NCBI RefSeq assembly: GCF_022163125.1
Contig: NZ_CP091881.1
Coordinates: forward strand, 4,340,001 to 4,404,000
Direction: 5' to 3'
From: Paenibacillus sp. HWE-109
GTDB lineage: Bacteria > Bacillota > Bacilli > Paenibacillales > NBRC-103111
Length of the DNA: 64,000 bases
The position numbers and the translations under genes are program-made. The notes below the pieces were generated by a model. It saw only the letters and a list, made by a program, of their open reading frames with translations, made no database searches and was not told the origin of the DNA. This document shows, in pieces, positions 26,766-36,522 of this stretch (position 1 is the stretch's first letter; every line of letters starts with the position of its first letter).

Positions 26766-27854
26766 TTATTCTTGTCCTGTTGTAATTTTGGAGAATCTTT
26801 TGATTACTTCATTTTTGTTCGCTGCAGACCAGATAAAGTCGTAGTTCACAAGCTTAATATCTTTCGTTTGCGGCAGTCCTTCTACAGGAGCAACATCCTT
26901 GCGTACGGAACGACGTTTGAATTCTTTTTGAATCAACTCTTGCACATCTTTGCTGACAAGGAAATCTATGAATTGCTTGGCTTGACTTAAATTTTTGCTC
27001 CCTTTGATAATGGCTGCTGCATCTGGCACTGCCGATGTTCCTTCCGAAGGATACAGCACCCCGATCTTCGATCCGCCTTCAATATAACGAATGGCTGCAT
27101 CTTCCAATGTGATCCCGAGGGCGAATTCTTTATCAGGCACACCGCGCTGTACGAGGCTTGAGCTAGAGAGGAGCTTGCCATCCAAATTGGCATTCAGCTT
27201 TTTCACATACTCCCAGCCTTTGCCGTCATCTCGGCCAAAAGCGGTTAACATCGTGATCAACTGTGTATAGGAGGAACCTGATTTAGCAGGATCAGCGTAA
27301 GCGATTTTGCCTTTCCACTTAGGGTCAAGCAAATCCTTCCATGATTTAGGAAGATCATTTTCGCTGACAAGCTCTTTATTATACGTAATGACCATTGGCA
27401 ATGCATTGAATGGTGTCCATACGTTAGTAACATCCACATAGGCCGGTAGAATATTGTCGATTTCCTTAGTTGTATAAGGCTCAAAGAATTGTTTGTAAGC
27501 TTCAAGCGAGTCCGCGCCGCCTGCCCAGAACACATCGCCTAACGGATTCTGCGTTTCTGCCTGAACGCGTTTGAGCAGATCACCGGTTCCTCCTGTAATT
27601 AGCTGAACTTCAATCCCAGTTCTGTCCTGAAATTCTTTAATAATCGGATTATTAATTTCAGCGGCATTCGGTGAATAAAGTGTCAACTTGCCCTTACCGG
27701 CAGGTGCCGCGGTTGTCTTCGCCGTTCCTGCGTCTTTGGCAGACGGGGAGCTTGAAGCTGAACTTGCACCGCCTGTTGTGCTTGTCCCACATCCACTTGC
27801 GATTGAAGCTAAAAGTACGGTTGCTGATACGCCTGTGATCCACGTTTTTCTCAT
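26766..27854 (-). CDS. ABC transporter solute-binding lipoprotein (Fe(III)/aminoethylphosphonate type)
   Basis: The 362-residue protein has a lipoprotein signal (ASIASGC, cysteine at residue 22) followed by a Ser/Ala/Thr-rich linker. The binding domain (KGKLTLYSPNAAEINNPII, GTGDLLKRVQAETQNPLGDV, WKGKIAYADPAKSGSSYTQL) is of the FbpA/PhnS group that binds ferric ion, phosphonates, phosphoglycerate or thiamine-type ligands. The ATG at 27854 is preceded by GGAGGTCGAC. It is the first gene of the five-gene operon and probably the main receptor. Confidence 0.9.
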   Translation of the reverse strand: MRKTWITGVSATVLLASIASGCGTSTTGGASSASSSPSAKDAGTAKTTAAPAGKGKLTLYSPNAAEINNPIIKEFQDRTGIEVQLITGGTGDLLKRVQAETQNPLGDVFWAGGADSLEAYKQFFEPYTTKEIDNILPAYVDVTNVWTPFNALPMVITYNKELVSENDLPKSWKDLLDPKWKGKIAYADPAKSGSSYTQLITMLTAFGRDDGKGWEYVKKLNANLDGKLLSSSSLVQRGVPDKEFALGITLEDAAIRYIEGGSKIGVLYPSEGTSAVPDAAAIIKGSKNLSQAKQFIDFLVSKDVQELIQKEFKRRSVRKDVAPVEGLPQTKDIKLVNYDFIWSAANKNEVIKRFSKITTGQE

Positions 27855-27999
27855 TTTGTCGACCTCCGTTTGATGTAAGGTTTATTAACAATTCCTTATG
27901 ATTTAACTATACGGATTACGCTTTAACTACACAATGCGACGAAATTTCCTAATTGTTTAAAAAAATGATCACTTTGTAACCGAATTCATTTGAACAACC

Positions 28000-28036
28000 A
28001 TAGAAAAACCCACCTTCAAACGCGGTGGGCTTCTTT
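28000..28036 (-). terminator. Terminator of the two-component operon
   Basis: Arms CCCACC and GGTGGG with a 9-base loop, flanked by A/T runs (GAAAAA and TTCTTTTT). It is 40 bp past the response regulator stop. Confidence 0.8.
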
Positions 28037-28075
28037 TTCAATGTTCGTTTTACTAACATATATGTGTCATTCAAG

Positions 28076-29320
28076 CTAATTGTATCCTCGGCCATTGCGA
28101 AATTCAGTCGGTGTTTTTCCGGTATATTTCCGAAAAATTTGACTGAAATATCTTGCATCCTGATAGCCGACAGATACCGAAACCTCGTTGATCCGAGCAT
28201 CAGGAAGGCCTAATAGCTGCTTGGCTTGCTCCATCCTAATTTGCGTCACATAGTCAATAAAACTCGTTCCGACGCGTTTACGAAATAAGCGACTGAAGTG
28301 AGCTTCACTCATGTGAAGCAGGGCAGCCAGCTTGCTTAACGAGATATCCTCGGCATATCGACTTTGAATGTAGGCTTCAATCTGCCGGAAATTGTCCGCG
28401 TTAGGAAGTGCTGCTTGCCCTGTCCACTGCAGAATGTCACCGAATTCACTGATAGTTTGCTCAGCTCCGGGCCTTTTATTCCGCAGCGCAACCGAGGCTT
28501 CGCGAAACGCCGTGCGCATATGTTCTTGCTTGTGATACGGCAGACTTACGCCAAAAGTCAATTCAAGATTGCCTGCGTAAGCAGCTGCGGTCTGCCGCAG
28601 ATGCGGAATAATGTCGCCTGAGCCATTGAGCATGATAAACGCTATCCGACTCTCATCGAATTGTATCGCTCTATTCAAGCTGCGGCTTTCCATTAACCCA
28701 ACCACTTTATGCCAAAGGGACATGCCTGGCGGATTATCAAGTAGTCGCGCATCAACTTCAGTAAGCACAACGCGAAAACCTTCCTTCTCCAAATGACAGC
28801 CACGCAGCAGTTCCTCCAGCATGATGCAGGAAGCATCATCAGCAATCCCAAGCATCTGATCATGCAGCAATTTCTGCATAATTAAGACCTGACCTTGCTC
28901 CAATTGTTCATGGAGATTCTGCAGCGTTGCAGCATGATCTCTGCTTTTGCCTATTTGTTCGCACACACGAGCGACGACCTTGATCAGCTCATCGGGGTTC
29001 GTTGGCTTCAGCACGAAATCAGAAGCCTGCAATTTAATTGCCTGCTGCGCATAAGAGAAGTCATCGAAGCCCGTCAAGAAAATAACCATTAAGTGCGGCA
29101 GCAAACTGCGCGCCTGAGCGACCAGGCTCAGCCCGTCCATCCCTGGCATCCGAATATCGGTGATCAGAATGTCAGGCTTATGTTCGAGCACAACCTGCAA
29201 AGCCTCTTCCCCGTTAGCCGCTTCTGCCACAATGCTGCAACCGATGTTTGCCCAATCTACGGTTTGTTTCAAACCCTCACGAATCAACCATTCGTCATCC
29301 GCAATAACGATTCTATACAT
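28076..29320 (-). CDS. YesN-type response regulator with AraC DNA-binding domain
   Basis: The 414-residue protein has a receiver domain at residues 1-120 (acidic DDE at 8-10, phospho-acceptor aspartate near residue 55 in ILITDIRMPG, lysine in FVLKPTNP) and a C-terminal AraC helix-turn-helix at about 310-410 (SLSKLAALLHMSEAHFSRLF, then GYQDARYFSQIFRKYTGKTP). It pairs with the overlapping kinase gene. The ATG at 29320 is preceded by GGAGGTAG inside the kinase end. It probably activates the adjacent ABC operon (inference from position). Confidence 0.93.
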   Translation of the reverse strand: MYRIVIADDEWLIREGLKQTVDWANIGCSIVAEAANGEEALQVVLEHKPDILITDIRMPGMDGLSLVAQARSLLPHLMVIFLTGFDDFSYAQQAIKLQASDFVLKPTNPDELIKVVARVCEQIGKSRDHAATLQNLHEQLEQGQVLIMQKLLHDQMLGIADDASCIMLEELLRGCHLEKEGFRVVLTEVDARLLDNPPGMSLWHKVVGLMESRSLNRAIQFDESRIAFIMLNGSGDIIPHLRQTAAAYAGNLELTFGVSLPYHKQEHMRTAFREASVALRNKRPGAEQTISEFGDILQWTGQAALPNADNFRQIEAYIQSRYAEDISLSKLAALLHMSEAHFSRLFRKRVGTSFIDYVTQIRMEQAKQLLGLPDARINEVSVSVGYQDARYFSQIFRKYTGKTPTEFRNGRGYN

Positions 29321-31127
29321 ACGTATCTACCTCCGACGGATGAGTAATGACGGGAATACGCAGAAGCACCTTCGTACCCGCGCCAACTTCACTTTCAATG
29401 TCAAGCTGATAGGAAGAACCGAAGTGCAGCGCAAGGCGTCGTCTCAAGTTGCTTAGTCCAATACCCGTTTTCCCTTCACGATCAGAGACATAGCTATCAT
29501 CCTCAGCTAACGTCGCCAGCTTCCACTCGGCAATGCCTACCCCATCATCCTCCACGATAATTTGCACCCAATCATCCACACGTTTCCCCTCAATTTTCAG
29601 AAAACCGGAGCCTTTCTTCATCTCAAGCCCATGGCTGATTGCATTCTCCACAAGCGGTTGTATCAATAATTTAGGAACGTACAGATCAAGAATATCCTCA
29701 TGAATGTGCAGCTGCACTTCAATTTTGTCCCGGTATCTGACCTCCTGGATTTTCAAATAGTTATGAATTTGCTTGAGATCTTCGCGAATTTGGATAATAG
29801 GATGACTTCGGTTAATACTGAAACGCAGCAGCTCGCCCAAAGCGACAGCCGTATTACTGATCGTTTCTATTCGGTGGATGCGCGCCATCCAATTGATCGA
29901 ATCTAGTGCATTGTACAGAAAGTGCGGAGTAAATTGTGCTTGGATCGCTTTGAGCTCCGCCTCCTGCACCTTCAATTGCTTCGCATAAATTTGATCGATC
30001 AAATGTTTGATCCGCTGCAGCATTTTATTAAAACTCAAGCCTAAATGTCCAACCTCATCCTGATATTTCGAAGTAAACACCACATCCAGGTTCCCTTTCT
30101 CCACATCCTTCATCAACAATCTAAGCTTGCGAAGCGGACGAGTAATATATTCTGCTAGTAAATAAGCGAGACAATAGGAAATCAGCATCCCGGCCAAAAC
30201 AATGAATATCGTCAAATTGCGAATACTTGAACTCTCTTGGGTCAGAGCATTGACGGGAATCACGCTTACAAGCTTGAAGCCCGAAGTATCTGAGGTGTCA
30301 TAGATCACCATGTTATCGGATTGGCTGTCCTTTACTTGGTTGCGGAAAAAGCCTTTCTTTCCTTGCAGCACTTCCGTCATATAAGGCTTGTCCAGGCGAG
30401 TCCCGACCTGTTGTTTATAGGGCAAGCTGGAGATTACATACCCATTGCTATCAAGCAAATAGACCTCTCCACCTGGATATTGATGAGCCTTATCGTACTT
30501 ATAGGCGAGCGCAGGCTCCATAATATTGACAACAAAATACCCCAGCGGCAAGCCCGATCCAACCTGCTTCAACTGGCGCCCAGAGCTCAGCACCGCACCG
30601 TAATCCTCCATTTTTTTCAGCGAGTAATTCGTATCCCAGACAACACTGCCTCCAGCCATCCTTGCTTTGCGGATAAGCCCCCAATTCGGATTGTAGTCAC
30701 GATACACATTCGGCAGTAAATCTCCAGTAAAATAACGATCGCCATTTTCTCCAAGCACATACAATTCGATATCCCATACCTTGAAACCTAGAAAGCTTTT
30801 TAATATTTGATTTACCGTCTGTTCATCCTGGTATTTCTCTTGAATGCTGCGGTCTGCGGGCTTCGCCAAAATTTTCTGAATGTCTCTATTGCTGTAAATA
30901 TACATGGATAATTGCTCAATATCTTTCACGAAATAGGTCAGACTGTAGTTTACTTGCGATAAGTTCTCCAAAATAATTTCGCAGGCCTTGATCTGAATTT
31001 CACTGGATGCCTTCCGATAAGAGAACGTTCCCAAAAACGCAAGCGGTATGACGGCGATGATAAGAAGCAGCAGCGTCAGCTTCGTTTTTAGCTCCAATGC
31101 ATGCAATCGCCTACTCCACTGAGCCAC
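29313..31127 (-). CDS. YesM-type sensor histidine kinase
   Basis: The 604-residue protein has two membrane segments (about residues 18-40 and 290-312), an extracytoplasmic dCache-like sensor between them, a HAMP region (PLRKLRLLMKDVEKGNLDVV), the LytS/YesM-type phospho-acceptor region QAQFTPHFLYNALDSINW and a C-terminal ATPase (NAISHG, DDGVGI, GIGLSNLRRRL). The GTG at 31127 is preferred because GGAGGAGGAGG precedes it; a TTG at 31154 lies before that site and would translate it. It overlaps the response regulator gene by 8 bp. It likely senses the ligand or loaded binding protein of the adjacent ABC system. Confidence 0.92.
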   Translation of the reverse strand: MAQWSRRLHALELKTKLTLLLLIIAVIPLAFLGTFSYRKASSEIQIKACEIILENLSQVNYSLTYFVKDIEQLSMYIYSNRDIQKILAKPADRSIQEKYQDEQTVNQILKSFLGFKVWDIELYVLGENGDRYFTGDLLPNVYRDYNPNWGLIRKARMAGGSVVWDTNYSLKKMEDYGAVLSSGRQLKQVGSGLPLGYFVVNIMEPALAYKYDKAHQYPGGEVYLLDSNGYVISSLPYKQQVGTRLDKPYMTEVLQGKKGFFRNQVKDSQSDNMVIYDTSDTSGFKLVSVIPVNALTQESSSIRNLTIFIVLAGMLISYCLAYLLAEYITRPLRKLRLLMKDVEKGNLDVVFTSKYQDEVGHLGLSFNKMLQRIKHLIDQIYAKQLKVQEAELKAIQAQFTPHFLYNALDSINWMARIHRIETISNTAVALGELLRFSINRSHPIIQIREDLKQIHNYLKIQEVRYRDKIEVQLHIHEDILDLYVPKLLIQPLVENAISHGLEMKKGSGFLKIEGKRVDDWVQIIVEDDGVGIAEWKLATLAEDDSYVSDREGKTGIGLSNLRRRLALHFGSSYQLDIESEVGAGTKVLLRIPVITHPSEVDTYV

Positions 31128-31239
31128 TCGTCCTCCTCCTCCATTCTTCTTCAATTTCTATTTTTCTTATCATAACGACTAGTCTTTATTTAAGCAATAT
31201 GACCAAGAGACCGCCGCAGCCCTAACTCTATACATCCAT

Positions 31240-31269
31240 GCATAAAGTATGAATAAGAAATGGATACTA
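31240..31269 (+). promoter_or_regulatory. Candidate forespore sigma-G promoter of the gerA operon
   Basis: GCATA (31240-31244), an 18-base spacer and GATACTA (31263-31269) resemble the sigma-G consensus (GHATR, then CATNMTA). The position fits a start of transcription near 31275 and translation from 31288. Confidence 0.4.
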
Positions 31270-31287
31270 AGGATAAAGGTGGTAGGA

Positions 31288-32754
31288 ATGAATTTACCGA
31301 ATTCTGTTGATATTTTCGAAGAAACACTGACGAAGCTGCAGCTTCATTGTACAGACCTGATTGTTAAGCACGCCAAAGATGATCTAACTCTCATCTATTT
31401 CGGCAATTTAGCTGACACCAATCTCGTTAACATTCAACTGCTCAGCGCGCTGCAGAATATCGAGTTGGAACCATTCGCGATGGAAGACCTCTGCCCATTA
31501 ATTCCTGTGGGTCTGACGGTCCTCACATGTGAAATGGAACAAGCCATTACCTCGCTGCTTCGCGGTTGGACCGTGGTTTACAAAGCTGGATATTCCGATG
31601 CCATACTGGTTAATACCGCTAAACCACCGGAACGCACACCATCCATTGCCGAAATCGAAACGAATGTGATCGGACCGCAAATTGGCTTCACCGAATCCAT
31701 CGAGACGAATTTGGGGATTGTTCGCAGTTATATCGCCAATGAAAACCTATGTACTGAATCATTGGAAATTGGCGTAAAAACGAAGACACAGGTGCAATTG
31801 CTGTACTTGAGCGATGTAGCAGAGGAGCAGACTGTCAATACGCTGCGCCAACGTATCACAGACCTCGAAATAGACGGAGTCATCGGAAGTTCCCTGCTGG
31901 TTCAATTTATTGAAGATAATTCCATGTCGATCTTCCCGCAATTGATCTTAACCGAACGACCTGATCGAGTGGGCTTTAGCTTATTGGAAGGTAAAGTAGT
32001 TCTCCTTGTCAACGGCAGCAATTTTGCCATCGTTGGACCGAGCACCTTCCTTGATTTTTTCAAATCACCGGAAGACCATTACCTGCATTGGAATATTGCC
32101 GTATTCATCCGAGGATTGAGGTTTCTAGCTATCTTCATCTCGATCCTTTTGACACCCGCTTATGTGGCAGCCTTAACCTTCCATTATGAGATCATTCCGC
32201 CGAGTCTGCTCGTTCCATTAGCACAGTCGCGTTCCAAAGTACCCTTTCCCCCTTTGTTTGAATCGTTATTTCTGGAGATTACAATTGAACTACTGAGGGA
32301 AGCTGGGGCTAGACTGCCTACTAAGGTTGGGCAAACGATGGGCATTGTGGGCGGTATTGTTATTGGACAAGCGGCCGTTCAAGCGGGTTTCACAAGCAAT
32401 ATTTTGATTATGATTGTTGCTTTAGCCGCTCTGTCATCGTTTACAACACCGATTTATTTAATGGGCATCAGTATCCGATTCGTTCGTTTTCCGATGATTA
32501 TTGCAGCGGGAATTTGGGGTGGTATCGGCATCGTATTCACGATTAGTTTGCTGATCATCCATCTTTTACGTCAAACAAGTCTGGGACATCCGTATTTGCA
32601 CCCGATCTTTCCACCACGATGGCGGGACCTGATGGATACCGTTTTCCGACTTCCTTTTCCAATGCTCTCCGGACGTTCTACCTTTACCCGCATGCCGAAT
32701 AAGCAAAGATTCAATAAGGAACAAGCGAAGCAGAAAAAAGACATCGACGAGTAG
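31288..32754 (+). CDS. Spore germination receptor A subunit (GerA family)
   Basis: The 488-residue protein has a soluble N-terminal GerA domain followed by about five membrane segments in the second half (from FIRGLRFLAIFISILLTP). It carries the family-typical PPSLLVPLAQSRSKVPFPP and GQTMGIVGGIVIGQAAVQAG. It is the A subunit of a germinant receptor in the inner spore membrane. The ATG at 31288 is chosen because AAGGTGG precedes it; the ATG at 31249 has no such site and would lie inside the proposed promoter. It is first in an A-B-C operon. Confidence 0.94.
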   Translation: MNLPNSVDIFEETLTKLQLHCTDLIVKHAKDDLTLIYFGNLADTNLVNIQLLSALQNIELEPFAMEDLCPLIPVGLTVLTCEMEQAITSLLRGWTVVYKAGYSDAILVNTAKPPERTPSIAEIETNVIGPQIGFTESIETNLGIVRSYIANENLCTESLEIGVKTKTQVQLLYLSDVAEEQTVNTLRQRITDLEIDGVIGSSLLVQFIEDNSMSIFPQLILTERPDRVGFSLLEGKVVLLVNGSNFAIVGPSTFLDFFKSPEDHYLHWNIAVFIRGLRFLAIFISILLTPAYVAALTFHYEIIPPSLLVPLAQSRSKVPFPPLFESLFLEITIELLREAGARLPTKVGQTMGIVGGIVIGQAAVQAGFTSNILIMIVALAALSSFTTPIYLMGISIRFVRFPMIIAAGIWGGIGIVFTISLLIIHLLRQTSLGHPYLHPIFPPRWRDLMDTVFRLPFPMLSGRSTFTRMPNKQRFNKEQAKQKKDIDE

Positions 32755-32768
32755 ACGGGTGATAGCCA

Positions 32769-33878
32769 ATGGAAATCTCGGATAAACCGAGGAAAGGACT
32801 ACTATTTCAAGCATTCTTACTTGTCTTTGTCATAAGTAAGGCCCAATTGGGCGTAGGTGTACTGGGATTCCAGCGCGTTATTTTTAAATCATCGGGCCAT
32901 GATGCCTGGATCTCGGTCATCTTAGCCGGTTTGCTTACACATCTTTCCATATGGCTGATGATTCGCACGCTGGCGCATTATGATTCCGCGGACTTGTTTG
33001 GCATTCATTATGCCTTATTCGGAAAATGGATAGGGCAGCTTCTAAGCCTCGCCTTTATGACCTATTTCGCTTTCTACGTCTTAACGATCTCCCATACGTA
33101 TATCGAAACCGTACAGTCGTGGATCTTTTCCGATTTCCCGACATGGCTCCTTATGCTGCTTCTCATCATGCTAATTGCCTATGGGGTGACTGGCGGAATT
33201 CGAGTAATTATTGGCATGTGTCTGTTTGGTTTTGGAGGTTGGATCTTAACCACCCTATTTTTTTATGCGGCGGTGCAGCATGCTCATTGGAGTTTTTTGC
33301 TGCCGATCATGGAGGCTACCCCCTCTCAAGTGTTAGAAGGAGCAAGCAAGATGCCGCTTACGGTCGCTGGGTTTGAGGTCATCCTCTTTCTGTACCCGTT
33401 TATTCGCGACCCGCAAAATGCAAATCGTTACGCACAAATCGGCGTACTTCTAAGCAATCTGTTTTATTTGTTCGTTATGACCATCTCCATCGTGTATTAC
33501 AGTCAAAATCAGATGCCAAAAACGATTTGGGCTACTTTCAGTTTTTTGAAAATTATCCGTTTTCCGTTCCTGGAACGCTTCGAATACATCGCCATTCCAA
33601 TATGGATGCTGATTCTTGTATGCAATTTGATGTTATTCACATGGGTCATTTTACGCGGGATGAAGCGTGTTTTTCAAATAAATCAAAAGCGATCGCTAGC
33701 CGTATTCTGTGTCATACTCTTCGCTTCCTCCTTTATGTTCCATAGACATGGACAAGTATACAAGATGAACTCCCTCTTGAACTCCGTGTCGACCTATGTG
33801 ATCTTGTACTATCCCCCCCTTCTTTTTCTACTGGTGAAAACCGTACATGCCATTAAGAAAAGAGCCATTCATCGCTAG
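32769..33878 (+). CDS. Spore germination receptor B subunit (GerAB, APC-type membrane protein)
   Basis: The 369-residue integral membrane protein has about ten membrane segments and begins SDKPRKGLLFQAFLLVFVIS, with LGVGVLGFQRVIFKSSGHDAWISV near residue 30 (split), typical of GerAB/ProY proteins of the amino acid/polyamine transporter fold. In B. subtilis the B subunit contains the germinant-binding pocket. It starts 14 bp after the A subunit stop and ends 24 bp before the C subunit start. Confidence 0.93.
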   Translation: MEISDKPRKGLLFQAFLLVFVISKAQLGVGVLGFQRVIFKSSGHDAWISVILAGLLTHLSIWLMIRTLAHYDSADLFGIHYALFGKWIGQLLSLAFMTYFAFYVLTISHTYIETVQSWIFSDFPTWLLMLLLIMLIAYGVTGGIRVIIGMCLFGFGGWILTTLFFYAAVQHAHWSFLLPIMEATPSQVLEGASKMPLTVAGFEVILFLYPFIRDPQNANRYAQIGVLLSNLFYLFVMTISIVYYSQNQMPKTIWATFSFLKIIRFPFLERFEYIAIPIWMLILVCNLMLFTWVILRGMKRVFQINQKRSLAVFCVILFASSFMFHRHGQVYKMNSLLNSVSTYVILYYPPLLFLLVKTVHAIKKRAIHR

Positions 33879-33902
33879 GATGACTTACGAGGAGTGATAT
33901 GC

Positions 33903-35024
33903 GTGAGAAAACGCTTTTGTCTAACGATGTTGTTGAGCACAACCGTTGTGTTCTCGGGATGTGTCAAACCATCCATTTTGGAAAACTTGGCGCTCGGCAT
34001 TATTATCGGGTATGATGCTCTGGAGAATGAACGCATACTGACAACCTCGGTTTTGCAAAAAATCGATCCCAGCGCCCGAGAAAAGACGCAGGTTGTAGCC
34101 AGTACGGCTTTCACCAGTAAAGGTTCGCGCATTTCTTCGAATCGAGAGCTGAGCAAGAATTTGGTTGGCGGACAGGTGCGAGTCGTGATGTACGGCAAAA
34201 AACTAGCCTCCAAAGGGATCATCGATATGGTTGATACGTTGTCCCGTGACCCCACCCTTGGCGATATGATTTACCTTTGCGTAAGCGATGATGAAGCTTC
34301 ACATATTTTAACGCATCGCTATCGGGAAATTTCTAATATTGGCATGTACCTTTATGAAAATTTAAAACAAAATTCAGAGCGGGAGGAGCTCCCTTCCCCA
34401 ACTCTGCAAGATTTTCTGCGTGATTATTACAGTGTAGGCAAAGATCCCGTTATACCTCTGCTGAAACGAAAGGGAAACGAGGTTTATATCAAAGGCCTCG
34501 CTTTATTTCATGATGACCGCATGGTTCATGAAGCTTCGCCACGACAAGGATTTCTGCTCAAAGTAATTTGCAATACCAAGAAGGCGGGATACTACGAGCT
34601 GATTGTTGGCACCGAAAAGTTAGCGCAGTATTTGGAACATCCAGATACAGAGGTAAAGCTTGTCTTTGCCAATGCGCGAAGCAGCAGTTCCATTAAGCTT
34701 CTTGACACGAAAAAGCCAGAGTTTGCATTGTCAGTGTCCATCCTTGGCGATCTGCAAGAAATCTCAGTCCACTATCCACTTGACAAGGCCGAAGCCATTG
34801 CTGCGCTGCAGCAAGAAATCGAAAAGAAACTCAAGAAAGAAATAGAAGCCTTCCTGACTAGTTTGCAGACGAATGAATCGGATGCTGTTGGTTTTGGTGA
34901 GGTTTATCGCTCTCACATCAGAAACACAAAGCTAACCAAAGACAAGTGGCATCTCATGTTCAAAGAAGCAAAAATCAACGTGCACGTAAATTTCAATCTG
35001 CGGCATACCGGTGCTATCGAGTGA
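33903..35024 (+). CDS. Spore germination receptor C subunit lipoprotein (Ger(x)C family)
   Basis: The 373-residue protein starts RKRFCLTMLLSTTVVFSGC, with a lipobox ending at cysteine 20. The body shows GerAC features: LALGIIIGYDALE, GGQVRVVMYGKKLASKGI, RDPTLGDMIYLCVSDDEASH. It is a lipid-anchored receptor subunit on the outer face of the inner spore membrane. I prefer GTG at 33903 because GAGGAG stands eight bases before it; a GTG at 33894 is only 1 base after that site. It is the last gene of the operon. Confidence 0.92.
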   Translation: MRKRFCLTMLLSTTVVFSGCVKPSILENLALGIIIGYDALENERILTTSVLQKIDPSAREKTQVVASTAFTSKGSRISSNRELSKNLVGGQVRVVMYGKKLASKGIIDMVDTLSRDPTLGDMIYLCVSDDEASHILTHRYREISNIGMYLYENLKQNSEREELPSPTLQDFLRDYYSVGKDPVIPLLKRKGNEVYIKGLALFHDDRMVHEASPRQGFLLKVICNTKKAGYYELIVGTEKLAQYLEHPDTEVKLVFANARSSSSIKLLDTKKPEFALSVSILGDLQEISVHYPLDKAEAIAALQQEIEKKLKKEIEAFLTSLQTNESDAVGFGEVYRSHIRNTKLTKDKWHLMFKEAKINVHVNFNLRHTGAIE

Positions 35025-35061
35025 GCCATGATGCAAAGAGGCTGTCACCAAAGGGAAAAAA

Positions 35062-35096
35062 GCATTACAAAAGATCTCCAGGATCTTCTGCAATGC
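35062..35096 (-). terminator. Terminator between the gerA operon and the nitrilase gene
   Basis: A hairpin GCATTACAAAAGATC / GATCTTCTGCAATGC. On the minus strand it is followed by six T, so it ends the nitrilase gene; in the plus direction the trailing CTCTTT is weaker but may also serve gerA. Confidence 0.8.
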
Positions 35097-35118
35097 CTCT
35101 TTCCTTCACCTTACCCCA

Positions 35119-36432
35119 TTAACTATAAGTATCCGGTCTTCTTTCACGAGCGAACAAGCTGCGTTTTTCACCAAAAGTTGGCCCTACCGACATCCAATAT
35201 TCCATAAATTTGGCATTTAAATTGATTTCTACCCCTAACACTTTAGAATCATCTGGACCGATTTCACCTAAAATGTCTCCATTTGGGTTAATAATTCGAC
35301 TAGGCTTACTCCTAGGGTTACAGACCCATTTGCCGGATCCATCATCTACCATATCACCATTAATTCCAGCAACTACGACATACATGCCATTATCAACGGC
35401 TCGAGCGATCTGTTGGATCTTCGATTCACCTGCCGTAGAAATACAGAGAATTTCCGCACCTTTCATCCGAAGGCACCGCGCAGACTCTGCAAAACTCTGA
35501 TCCCAACAAATCAATAGGCCTACTATTCCGAAATCCGTAGCAAAAACGGGATAATCACTTCCCGGTGTTATACCGTCTTGAGCTTCAAACAGAGGAAGAT
35601 GAACCTTGCGATAAAGACCAACAATTTCTCCGCTGCGATCAATTAATAGGCTTGTATTATACAAACAAAAACCATCTTTTTCATAAAGATTAAATACGAC
35701 ATAAGCTTGGATCTCTTTCGCTTTTTGGCAAATAGCCTTCACAACTTCACCATTCAAAGTTTGTGCGATCTCTTCGACCCTATAGCCAGAGGAACGATCA
35801 TACAAGGTCTCAGATAAACAAACCAGATCTGGTTGTTCGTGTCCTGCAAGCTCAAGTGTATTAAGCAGTTCCTGTAAATTAGCGGAAAGATCTGATCTAT
35901 GATCACCATTTGGATTCACATAGGTGGTCACCAGCTTAACCTTACGTGATCCAGCTGCCTCAACTGGACGAAGTGATGCTTGCCTGAAAGTAACCGAACC
36001 GCCTTGGGACCAGCGAAATTCAAGTTCAATCTTCACTGACCTCGAGCCTGCTGGCGGATCCAATCTTTTCTTTAGTCTTGTAAGGCCGTCCTCCGTAATT
36101 TCGTACGTATCTATATACCCTCTACCTAACCATTTGCCTGATTGATCCATCCACGTCACAATTACATTCACAGAAACTGATTCATAATCGACCTGCCTCG
36201 TTTCATAGTCAGTCATGATTTCATATGAAGTACCATCAAGAACACCATGTATTTCACAATACCAAGCCCCATAAGCTTGAAAAGAGTCCACTGAAGATAT
36301 GATAAGCAACGTCTCGTTACATTCTAACTTTTTATCAAATATCGGAGCTATTTCCAGTCTTGGTGTCCACGATTGCCAAATTCCAGAAGAAAACGGAGGC
36401 AATATGTTGTTATCTTGTACATTTACTTTCAT
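35119..36432 (-). CDS. Carbon-nitrogen hydrolase (nitrilase superfamily) with N-terminal extension
   Basis: Residues 1-165 form a beta-rich extension resembling a carbohydrate-binding-like jelly roll (SRSVKIELEFRWSQGGSVTF). Residues 170-437 are a nitrilase-superfamily amidohydrolase with the catalytic triad glutamate in LVCLSETLYD, lysine in YRKVHLPLFE and cysteine in LLICWDQSFAESAR. The enzyme cleaves amide or carbamoyl C-N bonds; substrate is unknown. No signal peptide. It is 90 bp downstream of the giant SLH protein gene and may be co-transcribed with it. This invites the guess that it removes an N-acyl or carbamoyl group from the same substrate (inference). The ATG follows GAGGGAGA. Confidence 0.82.
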   Translation of the reverse strand: MKVNVQDNNILPPFSSGIWQSWTPRLEIAPIFDKKLECNETLLIISSVDSFQAYGAWYCEIHGVLDGTSYEIMTDYETRQVDYESVSVNVIVTWMDQSGKWLGRGYIDTYEITEDGLTRLKKRLDPPAGSRSVKIELEFRWSQGGSVTFRQASLRPVEAAGSRKVKLVTTYVNPNGDHRSDLSANLQELLNTLELAGHEQPDLVCLSETLYDRSSGYRVEEIAQTLNGEVVKAICQKAKEIQAYVVFNLYEKDGFCLYNTSLLIDRSGEIVGLYRKVHLPLFEAQDGITPGSDYPVFATDFGIVGLLICWDQSFAESARCLRMKGAEILCISTAGESKIQQIARAVDNGMYVVVAGINGDMVDDGSGKWVCNPRSKPSRIINPNGDILGEIGPDDSKVLGVEINLNAKFMEYWMSVGPTFGEKRSLFARERRPDTYS

Positions 36433-36522
36433 TCGTATCTCCCTCTAGATGAAGTACAGCAGATCCTCGTGCACCTGTACCGTACGCCAACATTACTTCA
36501 TTAGTCATGTATGCATAGTTCA

